DNA of 64,000 bases from Polytrichum commune. Taxonomy: Eukaryota; Streptophyta; Polytrichopsida; Polytrichales; Polytrichaceae. The stretch lies in assembly GCA_950295325.1 (NCBI GenBank), contig OX485804.1, positions 23,190,001 to 23,254,000 of the forward strand, written 5' to 3'. The notes beneath the pieces are model-generated. The model saw only the letters and a list, made by a program, of their open reading frames with translations, ran no database searches and was not told the DNA's origin. This document shows, piece after piece, positions 21,983-34,500 of this stretch. Numbering within the stretch: the first letter of the stretch is position 1; each line of letters starts with the position of its first letter. The translations under genes were made by a program, and so were the position numbers.

Positions 21983-22165
21983 ACTATATTAAACATTTCG
22001 GGACTTTTGGGAGTCCCAAAGTGAAGATTTTTTTACATTTTGGGGACATGGGAACATATTTATTGCTCCCAGGAACATGCAACTAGCTTGTGGGAACGTG
22101 GGAACAATGAAGTTAGACCATGTGAATGCCAGATGCGCACGTGGGAGCCTATGTATGGGAACGTG
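21983..22165. repeat. GGGAAC-family repeat abutting the IR1 inner edge
   Basis: It begins AACACTATATTAAACATTTC then GGGACTTTTGGGAGTCCC, and continues with several GGGAACR motifs to ATGGGAACGTG. The next base (22166) is the first base of the right IR1 arm. The opening matches the family member at 3592-3712 inside the arm. Its position makes it a candidate for the sequence at which the duplication joined. Confidence 0.65.
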
Positions 22166-22240
22166 TACATTCAATGAAATGTGTTTCGTCTATTCATTGT
22201 CTGCAATGGCTGCCATTAACAATGCATGTTCAATTCACAG

Positions 22241-25124
22241 GCTGGTTTGCAAATCGTTGATTTCACACGGCCAGAATCACCATGTGCAGCAGTCCCGCAA
22301 ACGGGTGCAGCCGAAGAGGACACCTCACTTATATTTGGCCCCATGCAAGCCCCCATTGCCACTACATGTCTAAGTCCTCCAACGCTTGTCGTCACCCCTT
22401 TGGACAAAGGGGATCGGTCACCCCTCTTGCCCATAGGTAGTGACGATGATGTGGTCAAGTCGCCTTCGCCCACGCCGGTCCACATTGCTGCCATCAAACC
22501 TCTTGCTCTGAAGCAGGCTGTCATCGAACATTCAGAGCCCGGGTCATCATCTGCAGGCCTGCAGCAACCAATATCACCACCTTGTTACTGTACTGCTACC
22601 GTGGAGCCAACGGAACCTTCCTCTTCTGCAGGCCCTTGCCAACCCGAGGCTCCACATTGTGAGGAGCCTCCTGTCGTTGATGCAACGGAGCCCGCTGTCG
22701 TCGATCCAACGGAGCCTTCATCTTCTGTCGGCCCACATCATGTCAAGAAAGTCGTGGAACGTTGGCCACGCGACGACAGGTTCCCCGACTTTCCCCCTGA
22801 CAATACAAAAATAGCCGAACGTCCATTTGAGGCTTGGCGGGCTATGCACGCCAGCCGTTCCGAGGTCACTTGCCCAGAGCTGCGTGTGCGGCCAGCTCTC
22901 CCAGTTTGTGTAAGCATCGTTTCCCCTTCTCAAAAAACTTAGTTTGTGTAAGCTTCGTTTCCCCTTCTCAATAAAATTTCATTTGGTCCACTGGATTTTC
23001 TTTTCAATATACCCGGTTTATTTGTGTCCCAAACATTCATCTCCGCGTAGTTTTGGGTTCAGGGTGGACAAAGTGCGCAAACGACTGTGGATGCGCCCTT
23101 CAACCCACACGTTGTTTATGATAAACTTTTTGTTTACGCTGACAACTACCCAACGTACGATAGGAACATCTCTCAAGTTTTCACGAGGGAGATGGGAATA
23201 GCGTGTGCTAAAAGACTTATTTCTAGGGACCCTCAAGACCCTTCATTAGGACCATCGGATCGCTGGGAATTCAATCCCATAACTTTCGAGGTATTGGTTT
23301 CCCAGTTCATAATAACTTTTAATATGTAGTTCATTATAAACCCCCATATCAATATATACACTTATTGAATATATGAATGTTAGTTATTGAATATATGAAG
23401 TTCCACAATTTTCATTAGTTGCAACATTATATGTAATTCGAGTAAAGCAGGAGAAGTTGACAGTGGATTCCTGTCGCCAGGCGCTAGCTGCTGTACCCGA
23501 CCGAAGGTTCATTCTGGTGTTCGATTTGAATGGCATATTTTGTCATTGTATTCCTCGCGGCCGTTCCGCTTTCCCCACATGGATGGTGCAAGATCGTGCG
23601 CCAGACAAGGGTCCGGCGATTGTCGGTCCCAAAGCTGTCCTACCTAGACTGGGTTACAAGCAGTTTTGGGAGAGAATGACCCAAATGTTCTATGTTTGCA
23701 TATGGTCATCTATGAAAAAGTCCACTGTGGACCTCGTGGTGGAGTTTCTATTCAATGGGATGTCAAGACCTGCAATAGTTTTTGGCCAGGAGGATTGCAT
23801 CACATTCAAAGACATTTGGGACAATCAGATCAGGAACCCCCTAAAGCCAGAATCAGTATTGTTCTTCAAGAGTTTAAACAAAACATTTTGGTGGCCGCCT
23901 GTATCTCTTGATTCCGGACGTGTTACTGCCACTATTGAGAACACTGTTCTTGTGGATGACAACCCCTACAAAGGTGCTTGTAATCCTCCCGGGAATGTAT
24001 TGTTTCCCGATTCCTTCACCACCAACAAACAGGCAACTGCGGATATGAGAGCAGTTCTTCTCCCCTACTTCCAACGTATGTTCAATTCGACAATGAGCGA
24101 CGTACGCGATTTTGTGATCACACATAGATTTGGGCAACCGCCGGTCCCGCATAACGATCCAGTCAGGGAGTCACTTATGATGGCCAACAAGCACTCCAAT
24201 CGACCCGACTTGCTGCCTATAACTGTTGTCCCAAGATAGTTAGCATATAGGGTTTAGGTTAGGGGATGTAAGGTTCATGAATTGTATGGCATGTAACATT
24301 GTGTATTATATGCTTTGTTCAGTTTCCTCCTACTGGATACACACCATCCACTTCCAAGCGATCGGCATTCGTGTGTCTCACCCCGCGGCATGAACACAAC
24401 GTAGTACTGGCCCGCCATCCCTTCTCAGTCGCCCACATGGGCGTAGAAGCTATCCGGGTCGCTAACTCTCAAAGTGTGTCACCCCTCGCTGAAGCAACCC
24501 CTGAAGGACAGAGTCTGGTAAATATAGCTCATTTTGTTCACCTGGGAATGTTCTTACCCAAATAAATATTTGCAAATCTCCTTTTCAATCTCTATCTAAT
24601 CTCCAACATTTGGCGTGGAATGTATGTGCATGTATATGAATGTTGATGGTGGTATTTGTGGGGCAATAAGTTGGAGAATGTTTTTTGCCAATGTCGGGCT
24701 GCAGGATGTTGACCTAAATATGCTCCCCCCAATGGATGATGGATCACAACCCGCCCATACATTATCCATTATGCGCCCCACCCCTACCCGCGAGTACCAA
24801 ATTGCGCTAATCGAATCGCAAGGCCCTAACTCAAGAGGTGTTCGTCTTCTACGTGCTGGATTGGCAGGACTTGGGAAGACTTATGCCCCTCAACCCGCCA
24901 TGACGAAGCTCCCTTCCACCATTAACCATGTGGAGGGCGTTGACACCAGTATGTGCACCCTCGCAGATGCTTCAACACCTCCATGCGGAACTTTGGCTAT
25001 CGTGCACCCCGCTGCTACACGGGACTACCAAATTTCACTCATTGAATCTCAAGGCCCTAATTCAAGGGCAGTTCGACTTTTGCGGGCTGGATTGGGTGAC
25101 CGTGCAAATAATCGTATCGCTTGA
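22241..25124 (+). pseudogene. 5'-truncated copy of the NIF/FCP1-like HAD-domain locus
   Basis: Exons 22241-22909, 23063-23290, 23451-24239 (HAD domain, ends TAG), 24323-24517 and 24705-25124 match those of the left copy. The acidic exon, methylase-like and ParB-like exons are absent because IR1 ends at 22166, inside the preceding intron. The first remaining exon has its acceptor (AATTCACAG|) but no upstream donor, start codon or native promoter. It is therefore a fragment unless transcription starts in the spacer. The HAD exon itself is uninterrupted, with FDLNG and VLVDDNPYKG intact. Confidence 0.65.
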
Positions 25125-26503
25125 CGAGGCAGGACTACAATTGAGCGACCTGTAGAAGCCACAACATGTATTAAATACTCTAGTTGATAATGCGTCCCCT
25201 TTAGCCACATATCGGTGGGGACATATATAGACAAACATGTATGTAGTAGCCTAAGAATGAAGCATTCGACATATGCTTCAGGAATAAAGATCTCAATTCA
25301 AACAGTAATTGTTCTACAAACTTGGTGTATGAGTTACCAATTCTTTTCTTTCCAGTACAAGGCTGTAGCCTCCACTCACCCACACATTTGAACCGGTCAA
25401 AGTAGTATTGCAATCAGCTGGGAGTCCATTAGAGGTCACTGTTACACAACACAGGTTTTGTTCCCAATGCGTTCCCAATGAGTTCCCAATACGTTCCCAA
25501 CGCGTTCCCATCGCCATCTCAATGGACACTCCAGAAGTCCCATATTCACGCCAAAGTCCCGAAATGTTTAATATAGTGTTATGGGCTCCCTTGAGTTTTG
25601 CTCTCATAATTGTGGCTAGGTTATTATGCTATTGTCTTTGTTTGATTGATGCAATTGTTGAGTTACATGCTATTAATGAAAAAATGTTCAATGACTTTCT
25701 CATTAGAAAGTGAACATGGATATTAAATACAATAAAACCATGTTAAATTCATGATTTGTATGTTGTATATGCATAACATTATCTAGTTGAGTTTGTACGC
25801 TAAATAGGGCCGGGAATAAGAGAGATTCTATTCAGAATTATACTTTGTTTATTCTCACATGAGTACATTGCACTGGTAGATTCAAGTTGAAAAACTTGGG
25901 TGAAGCAATGTAGTTATGTGACAAAAGGACTGTCTCATCATGGCCCAATTGGCTCATTTTAGTTGATAAGGCCATCATAGCATTATTCAGATCCACAACA
26001 ATGATCTGTGGGACTGGCAATATTCTACAAAATATTTCCCACATTCAATCTAAGTACGGGGAATATATTGTAGAATACTATCAGTCCCATAGAACATTGT
26101 TATGGATCTGAAGAATGCTATGTATTTTTTGGTCATGAATCTAGCAAAACCGACAACCCAAAACCTCCGATCGGCAACCAAACTGATTGTTTTTATGCGT
26201 TTTCACTCCACGAATCGCAACGGATGGTTAGAGCTTGGAATCGACAAGTTAAGTTAGTTTCTTCTAAGAAAGTTCTACAAGTGAGCCGTGAATCATTCAT
26301 GCATGCATCCTGATTCCTCATCCACCAATAAGGCTTGCAGTAGGCCCTAGGGTTGACTATATTTGATACTATGAGCCGGGCATGTGCCATGGTGATGGTC
26401 GCCAGAGAAGGCATGTGCCCAGCGCAAGCGGCACTAGCACTGCGGCAAGCTCACCATAAACCCTCACACTCGCAGGAGAATCTCCTGCCCATCTCCTCAA
26501 TCC

Positions 26504-26510
26504 TATATAT
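26504..26510 (+). promoter_or_regulatory. Putative TATA box of peroxidase copy 2
   Basis: TCCTATATATGACAC, 251 bp upstream of the ATG at 26761, is identical to the box of copy 1. The two copies are transcribed divergently, outward from the spacer. Confidence 0.5.
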
Positions 26511-26760
26511 GACACACCTTCACCGCGCAACGACTCACAACATCAGCTCTACAAGCATCAACAACCAGCGTTTCCTGATCGGAACCGCTCCCAATGCTTC
26601 AAGTTTAGCTCCGCACGCACCAGATCATCGTATCAGTACACGGAGTACTCGTCACCATCACAAGTTAGATCGGTATTTAATACTGCTGCATGCAGGGTTA
26701 AGTTAACTTCGATTCGACGCGATCGGCAGCAAAGTCATTCAGGTGGGATCGTAGATATCA

Positions 26761-29014
26761 ATGGGGACAGTGGTACTGCGTCATTCCTGTAATGGAAATC
26801 TGTGGAGAATGCTGTTGCTGCTGATTTCCATGTTGTTGCAGCAGATGAGTGGAGTTTTTGGGCATTACAACTTTGTGCCCAGGGAGTACCGGCACCTGGG
26901 GATGCAGAATGTGGGAGCTCACCTCGCACCCCCTTTGCAATTCCACTACTACAAGAAGCAGTGCCCGCAGCTGGGGTCGGTGGTGAAGAGAGTGATCCAG
27001 AAATACACGGAGACCGATCCCACCACTCCAGCCCCCCTGCTTCGCTTGTTCTTCCACGACTGCTTCGTGCAGGGGTGCGATGCCTCCCTGCTGCTGGACT
27101 CTACCAAAGGGACGGGGGAGAAGGAGGCGCCCATTAACTTTAGCATTGGCAATATTGAGATTGTGGATGAGATTAAGGAGGTGTTGGAGAAAGAGTGTCC
27201 GGGCCTCGTGTCTTGTGCTGATGTGCTGGCCCTTGTGGCTGTGTACTCCATTGCACAGGTAATGGATACTTGCCTCTTCTTCTTTTCTAACATTTTATTT
27301 AAGGTTTTGTTGACAGTCATGCAAGTTGGAACGATCGGGAAGATTCTCTTCACATTCATGTGGTGATAAAAGAACGAAATTTTCATCTTTGGAGTCTCCT
27401 CTTTCGATTAACAAATAATGCTGGATGATGGGACAGTGAATTCGTGTAAGCATACATAAGATTTAATGAGGGTAACTGATCGTCTTCTAAGTTCTCTTCA
27501 CCGTTTGCCCAACTGAAGTGACTGCTCTCTGAAATATATGTGGTCATGGAAAATGTGAAACTTTGTGGTTTGAGTGTCCTGTAAGAGTAACTATGCTGGA
27601 GATCACAGTGGGAGGGTTTGTGTCTTGCTGCAATCTATGCATAGTACAATGAATTTAACTGTCATTTGTGGGTCACTGGGCTGCCTGATCATTACACCCC
27701 ATTGAACCATTGATCAAGATAGGCATTGAAAATTCAAATAGGCATTGAAAATATGAAAGGAATCTCTTGGAGTGAGTGTGCTCTTGGCTGAAGAGGACTG
27801 CTGGAGATCATGATGGGAGGGCTTATTTTTATGCATACGTGGAATTGAACGAAGCTAACTTGTTATCATCTGTAACTGTGGGCGATCAGGCCGGCGGACC
27901 ATTGTACCCAATTGAACTAGGTCGGAGAGATTCACTCACTTCCTTCGCCGAAAACTCGGAGACTTACTTGCCTCCATTTAACCTCAATGTGTCCGGCCTA
28001 CTGGAAAATTTCGAAGCTGCTGGATTGAACCTGGTGGACTTGGTTGTCCTCTCTGGTAAGTACATTTAATGTCTTGACCCTCTACGAGTTTTCTTAATTT
28101 CTCACACTCATATAGAAAAGTCCAAATGGCTTTGAACGTATCCAAGCTGATGCTTGCTGCATCTGAAATATGGACTGAAACCACAAGGAACTTTGGAAAT
28201 TTTCACATGGAGAAACATGTGGGAAAGCAATGGACAAAACCTGGGAGATGGACCAGCAAAACCTGGAGACTGGAGGCCCGTCCCCCAGGTTTTGTCCACT
28301 TCAGTACATGTTTCCCCATGTGGAAAATTCCCCAAAACCTCCTTGTTGATGGAAGAGTTTTGTAGAGAAGATATATCCAATTTAGTGTGGCATTAAAATT
28401 GTTGTGCTATGTTTATTTTAGAATGGTCTCCATGACTTGTCATCTAGCATAGGGTGCGCCACACTGATTCTGATGTTTGGTTATGTAGAAAGTCATTGGC
28501 CCATTTTGATGCTTCGATCTTGATTTGGTCTCAGTTTCTGATCATTGATCTACCATGACCTCCAGGTGCACATTCCATTGGCCAAGGCCATTGCAACAGC
28601 ATCGTAGACCGCATTTACCCACACGTAGACCCCCAGTACAAGAAAAAGTATGGGCGCGAGCTTCTGGCCAACTGCACTGACAACGGGGTAATCAAAGCCC
28701 CCAACTTCAACAATGAGACGCAATTCTTCATGGACCCTGTCACACCTCTTGTCTTCGACAATCAGTACTTCAAGAACTTCAAGAAAGGTCTTGCACTATT
28801 TACATCGGACCAGACATTGTTTAATGACCCCCGCACACTCAAGTTGGTGAAATACTATGCTCGCCACGAGAAGGCGTTCTTTGCGCAGTTCGGCATTTCA
28901 TTACGAAAGATGGGCAAAATCGGTGTGCTGACGGGCACACAAGGCCAGATTCGTAAGAAATGTTCGGTGCGGAATTCGCACAACGATAACCCAGTCTTCG
29001 ACCCGGAACAGTAA
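26761..29014 (+). CDS. Class III secretory peroxidase, copy 2 (IR1 right arm)
   Basis: The exons are 26761-27258, 27890-28055 and 28566-29014, joined at CAG|GTAATG...GATCAG|GCC and TCTG|GTAAGT...CTCCAG|GTG. They encode the same 370-residue secreted haem peroxidase as the left arm, with distal Arg95/His99, proximal His224 and eight conserved Cys. Introns are 631 and 510 bp. The ATG at 26761 opens a hydrophobic leader (WRMLLLLISMLLQQM). The segment after exon 1 reads AGGPLYPIELGRRDS, so the frequent family wording ARD before the GGP motif is replaced by VYSIAQ. No disabling change is seen. Promoter and UTRs lie inside the arm, so both copies could be expressed equally. Confidence 0.93.
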
Positions 29015-29171
29015 TCTGAAAAATAGAAATTCCGGCTTTTTCTGATGTATGTTGCATTCAAATAGAGTAGTGCTCAATTGCTCTCTAAAAGTGCAATTTA
29101 GTTTCCCTAAAACAGTTTTCCAGGACCATGCATGGTAGCTCATACCCAAGACCATTCCTCCTTGAAAAATG

Positions 29172-30623
29172 AGAAGAGTCCTGATTGATATGGGGGAGGA
29201 ATATTCAGATACTCAATGATGTGACGATTTATCAAAGAAATAAGTTGTCAAAGATGTAACCATATTTGTATACAAATGCGTCTACTTGGCTGCCTGGAAG
29301 GTTTCCCTCCCACATTGGTTTTTGTCGTATCAAATTTTCACCATTTTATGTATGAGTCAATGCTTTGGAGGCTAGGTTTCAGAGAATTTCGGCTCTAATA
29401 TCTATTCCACTCCAGAATATAAGCCTTATCTGCATCATACGTATTGAATATATTCCACTCCAGAAAATAAGCCTATCAAACCATAATCTACTTTCCCTAA
29501 GAAAGCCAGGACCCTCTCAAAAGTTCAGGGCCGACCGAGGTCCACATTTTGTGAAGGGTATAAGAAACTCTGGAATTGTAGTGTTTAACACATACTTGGG
29601 ATTTCAGCTTAACATGTCTTTGAACAATCTAGTCCTGTTCCACTGTTCAATACATCAACGTACACCAGTGAGTGTTCTTGAGACTGGTGTGCCAACAGCC
29701 ATATCCCTGATATGTGATCTCTAAGCATCTGTAGAAATCCTGTTGCAAGCGGCATCGGTTAATGGGCGAGTCAAGCACCATAGCCACTCTAAATATGTGG
29801 TGGCTGATGTCCTGAACAACATGTAGTATTATTGGGAGATTATAAAATCCACTGGACTTCAATTGCAAGTATGGCAGCGTGCGTGCAGAATTATGTCAAA
29901 TACTTATTAACAGCCTACCTAGTTGAGGAATAAGGTGGGCGTGCCTTAGATGAGTACTTTTCTCTCTGCACCCACTTCTCGTAGGATATGAAACACGCAA
30001 TAAGTGCAAGATGATCAGCAAAATCCAAGTCCTGCCCGTAGCCAGTTGCCTCATAATTCTTGGAGCTCATATGAATATCTTATTCATTATCAAATTGATG
30101 ATTCTAGTGCTCATTAAGTGGTCATACAGGCCCCCCAGTCATACTGACTATTGAGACTTAGAATGGTTGACATTGAATCGAGCACATGGTCTAATCTCTT
30201 TTAAACGCATGTCTTTTTGGTGCCACACCTAACCCACATATCACTCATATATGGGGTGTCCAGATTATTGTTGTGTTTGATTTAGGCATGTTTACCTTAG
30301 TGCAAGTGTTCCAACACTTATTTACCTTTGTGCATGCTGCCCACACTTGCAGGGTGATTCACAGCTGTGAAGTGGCTCAGATACTCTGATGTTGAAATTG
30401 ACGGCTTAGGCATCGAATTCCTCAAATTGACAACATAATAATCACCTACCTTAGCACAAAACTGGATGTTTGAAGTAAGGTATGTGGCCCTAATATTCTG
30501 GGCACTTAACAACTCAATAGACATTTACGGCCGTTGTATTGAATCAGGATTTGTTCTCATCCAAGTTCCAAGTTCCAAATCAGAGAAAAGATGCAAACGT
30601 TTTAAGAGTTTAATTGCTCGTGC
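29172..30623. other. Intergenic DNA beyond the right IR1 arm
   Basis: No supported gene is present. A short direct repeat (TATTCCACTCCAGAA, twice) lies at 29400-29475. The first part is the peroxidase 3' flank. Confidence 0.45.
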
Positions 30624-30631
30624 TTCCCATG

Positions 30632-31788
30632 CACGGGTAGGTCACTCTAAGGCATTTTTGCGCACCACGTGCGGCTGGGGGTTTTTTGTTTTGGGGCTAT
30701 TTACCCCGGGTACGCAACTCCCATATTATACGCAGGGGGCATCGTACTTAAAACGGCTTAGAGGACGGCTTTTGTAAAAATTATATCAATTATATCAAAT
30801 TAAAATGATTAAAAAGTTGGGTGAAGGCCAAATTAAATAAAATGAGATGGAAAAAAAGTTGGGTAAAGACCAAATTAAATAAAATGAGATGAAAAAAAAG
30901 TTGGATGAAGACCAAATTAAATAAATGAGATGAAAAAAAAGTTGGGTTGCATATTTATTAAGCTTCCCATTAAAATTATAAGCCACGAATAGTTGCCTCC
31001 CATTAAAATTATAATTCATTCACAATGTTAAAATTTTATTAAAAAGCCCAAAAAGTTGGGTAGTTTGACCTATGGTACCTGTATTAAAAAAATCATATAA
31101 TTAGGTTTTTAATGCAATTATATGCTTCAAAATATATTCATTTCCTATATATAATTACATTTTTGGATTCCTTGTTAGAAGGGCTACAAGGGTTTCCTAC
31201 ATTAAAACAAATTGTATCACTCAATATTGGACTAAAACGCATTATAAGTGATTATAATCAGGACCATATAATACGGGAGGTGCGTACCCGGGCTATTTAC
31301 CTTCAAGGGCTAAATTAAAGCCTCCCTATAATTACTTAAATTTCAAAAATGGCCCATTTGTTTGCACCCTTCCATTACTTATATTGTCCAAGTCACTGCA
31401 ATTTTTTGTACTATATATTCCTTTTAAGTAATAAAAGCTAATCTACTTCCTAACGCCTTGACAAGTGTTAAGGGAAACCATGGAAACAAAGAAGGGTGCA
31501 AACAGTAATATCATTGCAAACAAAGTTATGAAGAAAACACATAGGAGATCATAGCAAACATACTAAACATACCTTCTAGGATCCTTATCTTCAGCCCCTA
31601 TATTAATTTTACAAAAAAATAATGACCCACATTTTATGTCCATCTAACTTACTTATAATGGGATTGTCTACATTTAATGGCCCCTTCATTATTTGGAATT
31701 CCTTTATAATTTTTATTTCAAATGATTTTCATCCTCTCTATATTATGCCGCACGTCGTTTTTAAAATGCACTAAGTGACCTACCCGTG
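30632..31788. mobile_element. Non-autonomous hAT-like element with 8-bp target duplication
   Basis: The ends are imperfect terminal inverted repeats starting CACGGGTAGGTCACT, with similarity continuing about 45 bp. The element is flanked by an 8-bp direct duplication, TTCCCATG (30624-30631 and 31789-31796), the length typical of hAT transposons. The 1.16-kb interior is AT-rich and non-coding. It holds a 42-bp tandem repeat and an inner inverted pair around CCGGGTACGCA near 30700 and 31285, possibly a nested insertion. Confidence 0.7.
30812..30946. repeat. 42-bp tandem repeat inside the hAT-like element
   Basis: Units begin at about 30812, 30854 and 30896 with AAAGTTGGGTGAAGGCCAAA or variants and end in poly-A-rich ATGAGATGAAAAA. 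A partial fourth unit follows. Confidence 0.85.
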
Positions 31789-31796
31789 TTCCCATG

Positions 31797-32655
31797 TTTT
31801 CTATGAGAAGCAAAAATGTGGCCTTGCAAACCTGAGTTGCATGCTCAAGCTCTTCACTTATTAAAAAACCTAGAGCCATGGCTGTGGCAGCTTAATTTAG
31901 CACTGACAACAGAATGAGGACTTCGTAATAGGGTGCTTTATTGAGCTCCAACACACGTTGCTATCATTTCAACAGCTGCAAAGACTTTTGAAACACCATT
32001 GAGTTAAGACGTGTCATTCAGTGGTATTCCAAAACCTGATGAATTGAGCTCGTAGAAAGTAGAAATGTTCAAAGCTTGTGCACGAGCGACTAAATGCTTA
32101 CATGTCATTTGCTTAGATGACAACATTTTATAAGCTTAAATCACATAGATGAAAGTTTACATTTTTTTGGAAATTATGAACTCATGGAGAGGTGTTTTCT
32201 TTCCCATTTTCCATCAATGCATCAATATCCATGAAGCTACTCTTCTAAAAGACTGCATTATGGTATAAAGTTATCAGAGCTTGACATTTTCATTCACGTA
32301 CTACATGCTTGTAGAGGACCGTCATTGGAATCACTTACTTGACAGATTATTGAATCCTAGTGAATTCATTGGGCTTGGATTTCGTCTCGTCCAGTTAGCA
32401 ATTGCGAATCATAAATACTATCAATTCACGTTTCAAAATCAGAATAGAGATGTAGAAGTTATAAGAGTCCAAAGTGAGGATTGTTCCTTTAAACAATCCA
32501 AGGCCCTCCCAACTGTGGTCATTGTTGAAGCTAAAAGGGAGGCCTTACAATGAACAATATATTGTGAGCACATTGAAGCATCTTTGGGTTATGCATCCAT
32601 CAAAGTCACGTGCTTTGTTTGAGGAATGTTGTTTCAGGAGCCTATTGACATAAGT
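31797..32655. other. Intergenic DNA
   Basis: No recognised gene. A 90-codon open frame at 32281-32553 matches nothing I know and lacks supporting context. Confidence 0.4.
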
Positions 32656-34500
32656 TTTTTTTTTTTTTTTTTTTTTTTTTGAGACAGAAGGCCAACCCAG
32701 CCAACGCCAAATGAATTGAAACCAAAAGAAAAACCGCACCCATCACCGGGGGAGGCGGAACCCCCCGGGGGAGGCGGAACCCCCCGGGTGCGGGACACCA
32801 CCACGTAAACGGAACCAAGAGCCAAACCCGACCACAGACAACCCCCCGACCCCACCAAACCAAGGATCCCCCCCCCCAATCCACTTGCCAAGGACACCCC
32901 CCAAACCACCTCCCCGCCCCGGAGGCAGGGCAACCACTACCTACCAACTATGTCTCTTCCAATTCCACTCAATATGTAAATTCCTTCTCCTACATAAAAC
33001 ATTCCTGGCCCCCCAAGTTTTGTCGAAACCTTAAAGCATAGCCACCGCCGAAAAGCTACTAATTTTGATGTGTTCAAGTACCGGGTTCCACACCGTCTTG
33101 GCGTAAATGATAAGGTCATCCCAAATTCTTTGCTTAACTTTAGACGCATACCGTTGTTCTTGGTTGAACACTCTATCATTACGCTCGATCCAAATGATCC
33201 AAAGTGTGATCCCTCTAAGGAGGTGCCAGATTTTAATCAGTTTGCCATATCTTTTAGGAATTCTTTCCCGGAACAAGGCTTGTTTCCAATTGAAACAATC
33301 GTAGTTACCCGTTCTCACCCCGCATAGCTCGTGCATGATGAACGTGGCCCATCTCCATGCCCTTTTAGCTTGGATACAGTCCCATGATTTATATTTGACC
33401 GACTCGCTAGTATTAGGGAGGCAAAATATACATTATTTAGATATAGAGGCCGGAGCAATGCGGGCCCTCCACTCGTTGACGGCAACCGCCTTGTGCCAAA
33501 TTGACCAGATGAACGCCGCTTCTTTTTCGGCTCGCAATGGGTCCCAGACTTGTGACCAATAGAACCTGTAGTTGCCCGGGTAGTAACCCTGTCATTTCTC
33601 AGCCGCATGGGTGGTGCCCGGATTTCTGTTAATGATGACGTCCCTTCCATTCTTGGTGGTGTAGTCCAGAAAGTGACCTCCATCAATCCACCGCCACCTG
33701 TCTGGGTCCCATCCAAGTGTAGCCAGTTTGCCATAGAAGAAGATGATATTTTCTCTTTCCCCTTCTTTTTTCGGACCCCTATTTGTGTGAATAATCTTCA
33801 CCTTGTGGAAGTAGCCTTCTATCTCTCCAAGTGGCCTTTCCCACACTCTAAGACATCTAGAGTGAGTGCCCACCGTATAGCATTGCATAGGGAAGGGGAG
33901 GGTAGCATTATGCCACTATAGGCATTCTGGTGTGAAACATTCTTCACATTGAAAGACACAGACCGGGTCTTCTGCGTCCTTCATATAGAATTTGAGTCAT
34001 TGTCCGGGGTATGCAGTATCCTCATCCTCCTCTAGGATATTACGCCATTGTTCAGAGATCTTGTTGGTCAATTCTTCCCAATCACCCTGCTTCGTATTCC
34101 TAAGTCTGAATTTCTCTTGCGCTCTTTCCCATGTGTGGAAATTATGTTGATTGCTATCCCATATGTCATCAACACATCTGATCCCTTTGCGGTAAAGGTT
34201 GATGCCTTTATGGTACTCAAACCCCTTGGTTAGAAGTTCCACCCCCTCTGACCACCAGATGTTGGAATTAAGTACTTCCATCCTTGTGCGTAGTGGAATT
34301 TGGTACAACCCTTTGACCATGATTTTCCATGCCTTGCTAATATGCCCCCAAATTTTGGATCCCGGAAATCCTTGTGGATTGTTAAAGCAATGGAGCTTGA
34401 CATAAATATTATGGGGATCTTGTGAACTTGGTTATAGAAATATTGCATGTCCCAAAAAATGGGTAATAGGGACCTACTCATGATCATATACATATCCTAG
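32656..34500 (-). mobile_element. 5'-truncated LINE retrotransposon
   Basis: A T-run of about 25-29 bp at 32655-32683 is the poly-A tail of a minus-strand element. Next comes a GC-rich 3' UTR with a 20-bp duplication around GGGGGAGGCGGAACCCCCCG. Upstream on the minus strand is broken coding sequence typical of the C-terminal part of plant LINE ORF2. The reverse transcriptase core is missing. The 5' edge near 34.5 kb is approximate, and no target duplication was found. A 104-bp relative of its 3' end lies at 51815-51918. Confidence 0.75.
33031..33888 (-). pseudogene. LINE ORF2 C-terminus with zf-RVT-like domain
   Basis: Conceptual minus-strand pieces include LGWDPDRWRWIDGGHFLDYT, FIWSIWHKAVAVNEWRARIA, a Cys pair in CIFCLP, WDCIQAKRAWRWA and WHLLRGITLWIIWIERNDR. 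The last is a hallmark of the reverse-transcriptase zinc-binding region of plant LINEs. The frame is broken by a TAA just before the CIFC pair and by another stop near 33592, so it is not functional. Related debris continues upstream to about 34.4 kb. Confidence 0.7.

Larger units (their letters stand above)
22166..29171. repeat. Right arm of the 7-kb inverted repeat (IR1)
   Basis: This is the reverse complement of 1-7006, with no indels and no mismatch in the stretches compared. The inner edge cuts an intron of the HAD-domain locus, so upstream exons present beside the left arm are missing here. The outer edge cannot be placed because the partner lies beyond the window start. Hairpin copies sit at 25976-26122 and 28185-28344. 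Confidence 0.95.

Noticed and set aside
32281-32553. 90-codon plus-strand frame
   Set aside because: No recognisable domain, splice context or repeat; it could be chance, so it is not annotated as a gene.
32634-32947. Gly/Trp-rich minus-strand frames ending in poly-Lys
   Set aside because: They translate the GC-rich 3' UTR and poly-A tail of the LINE.
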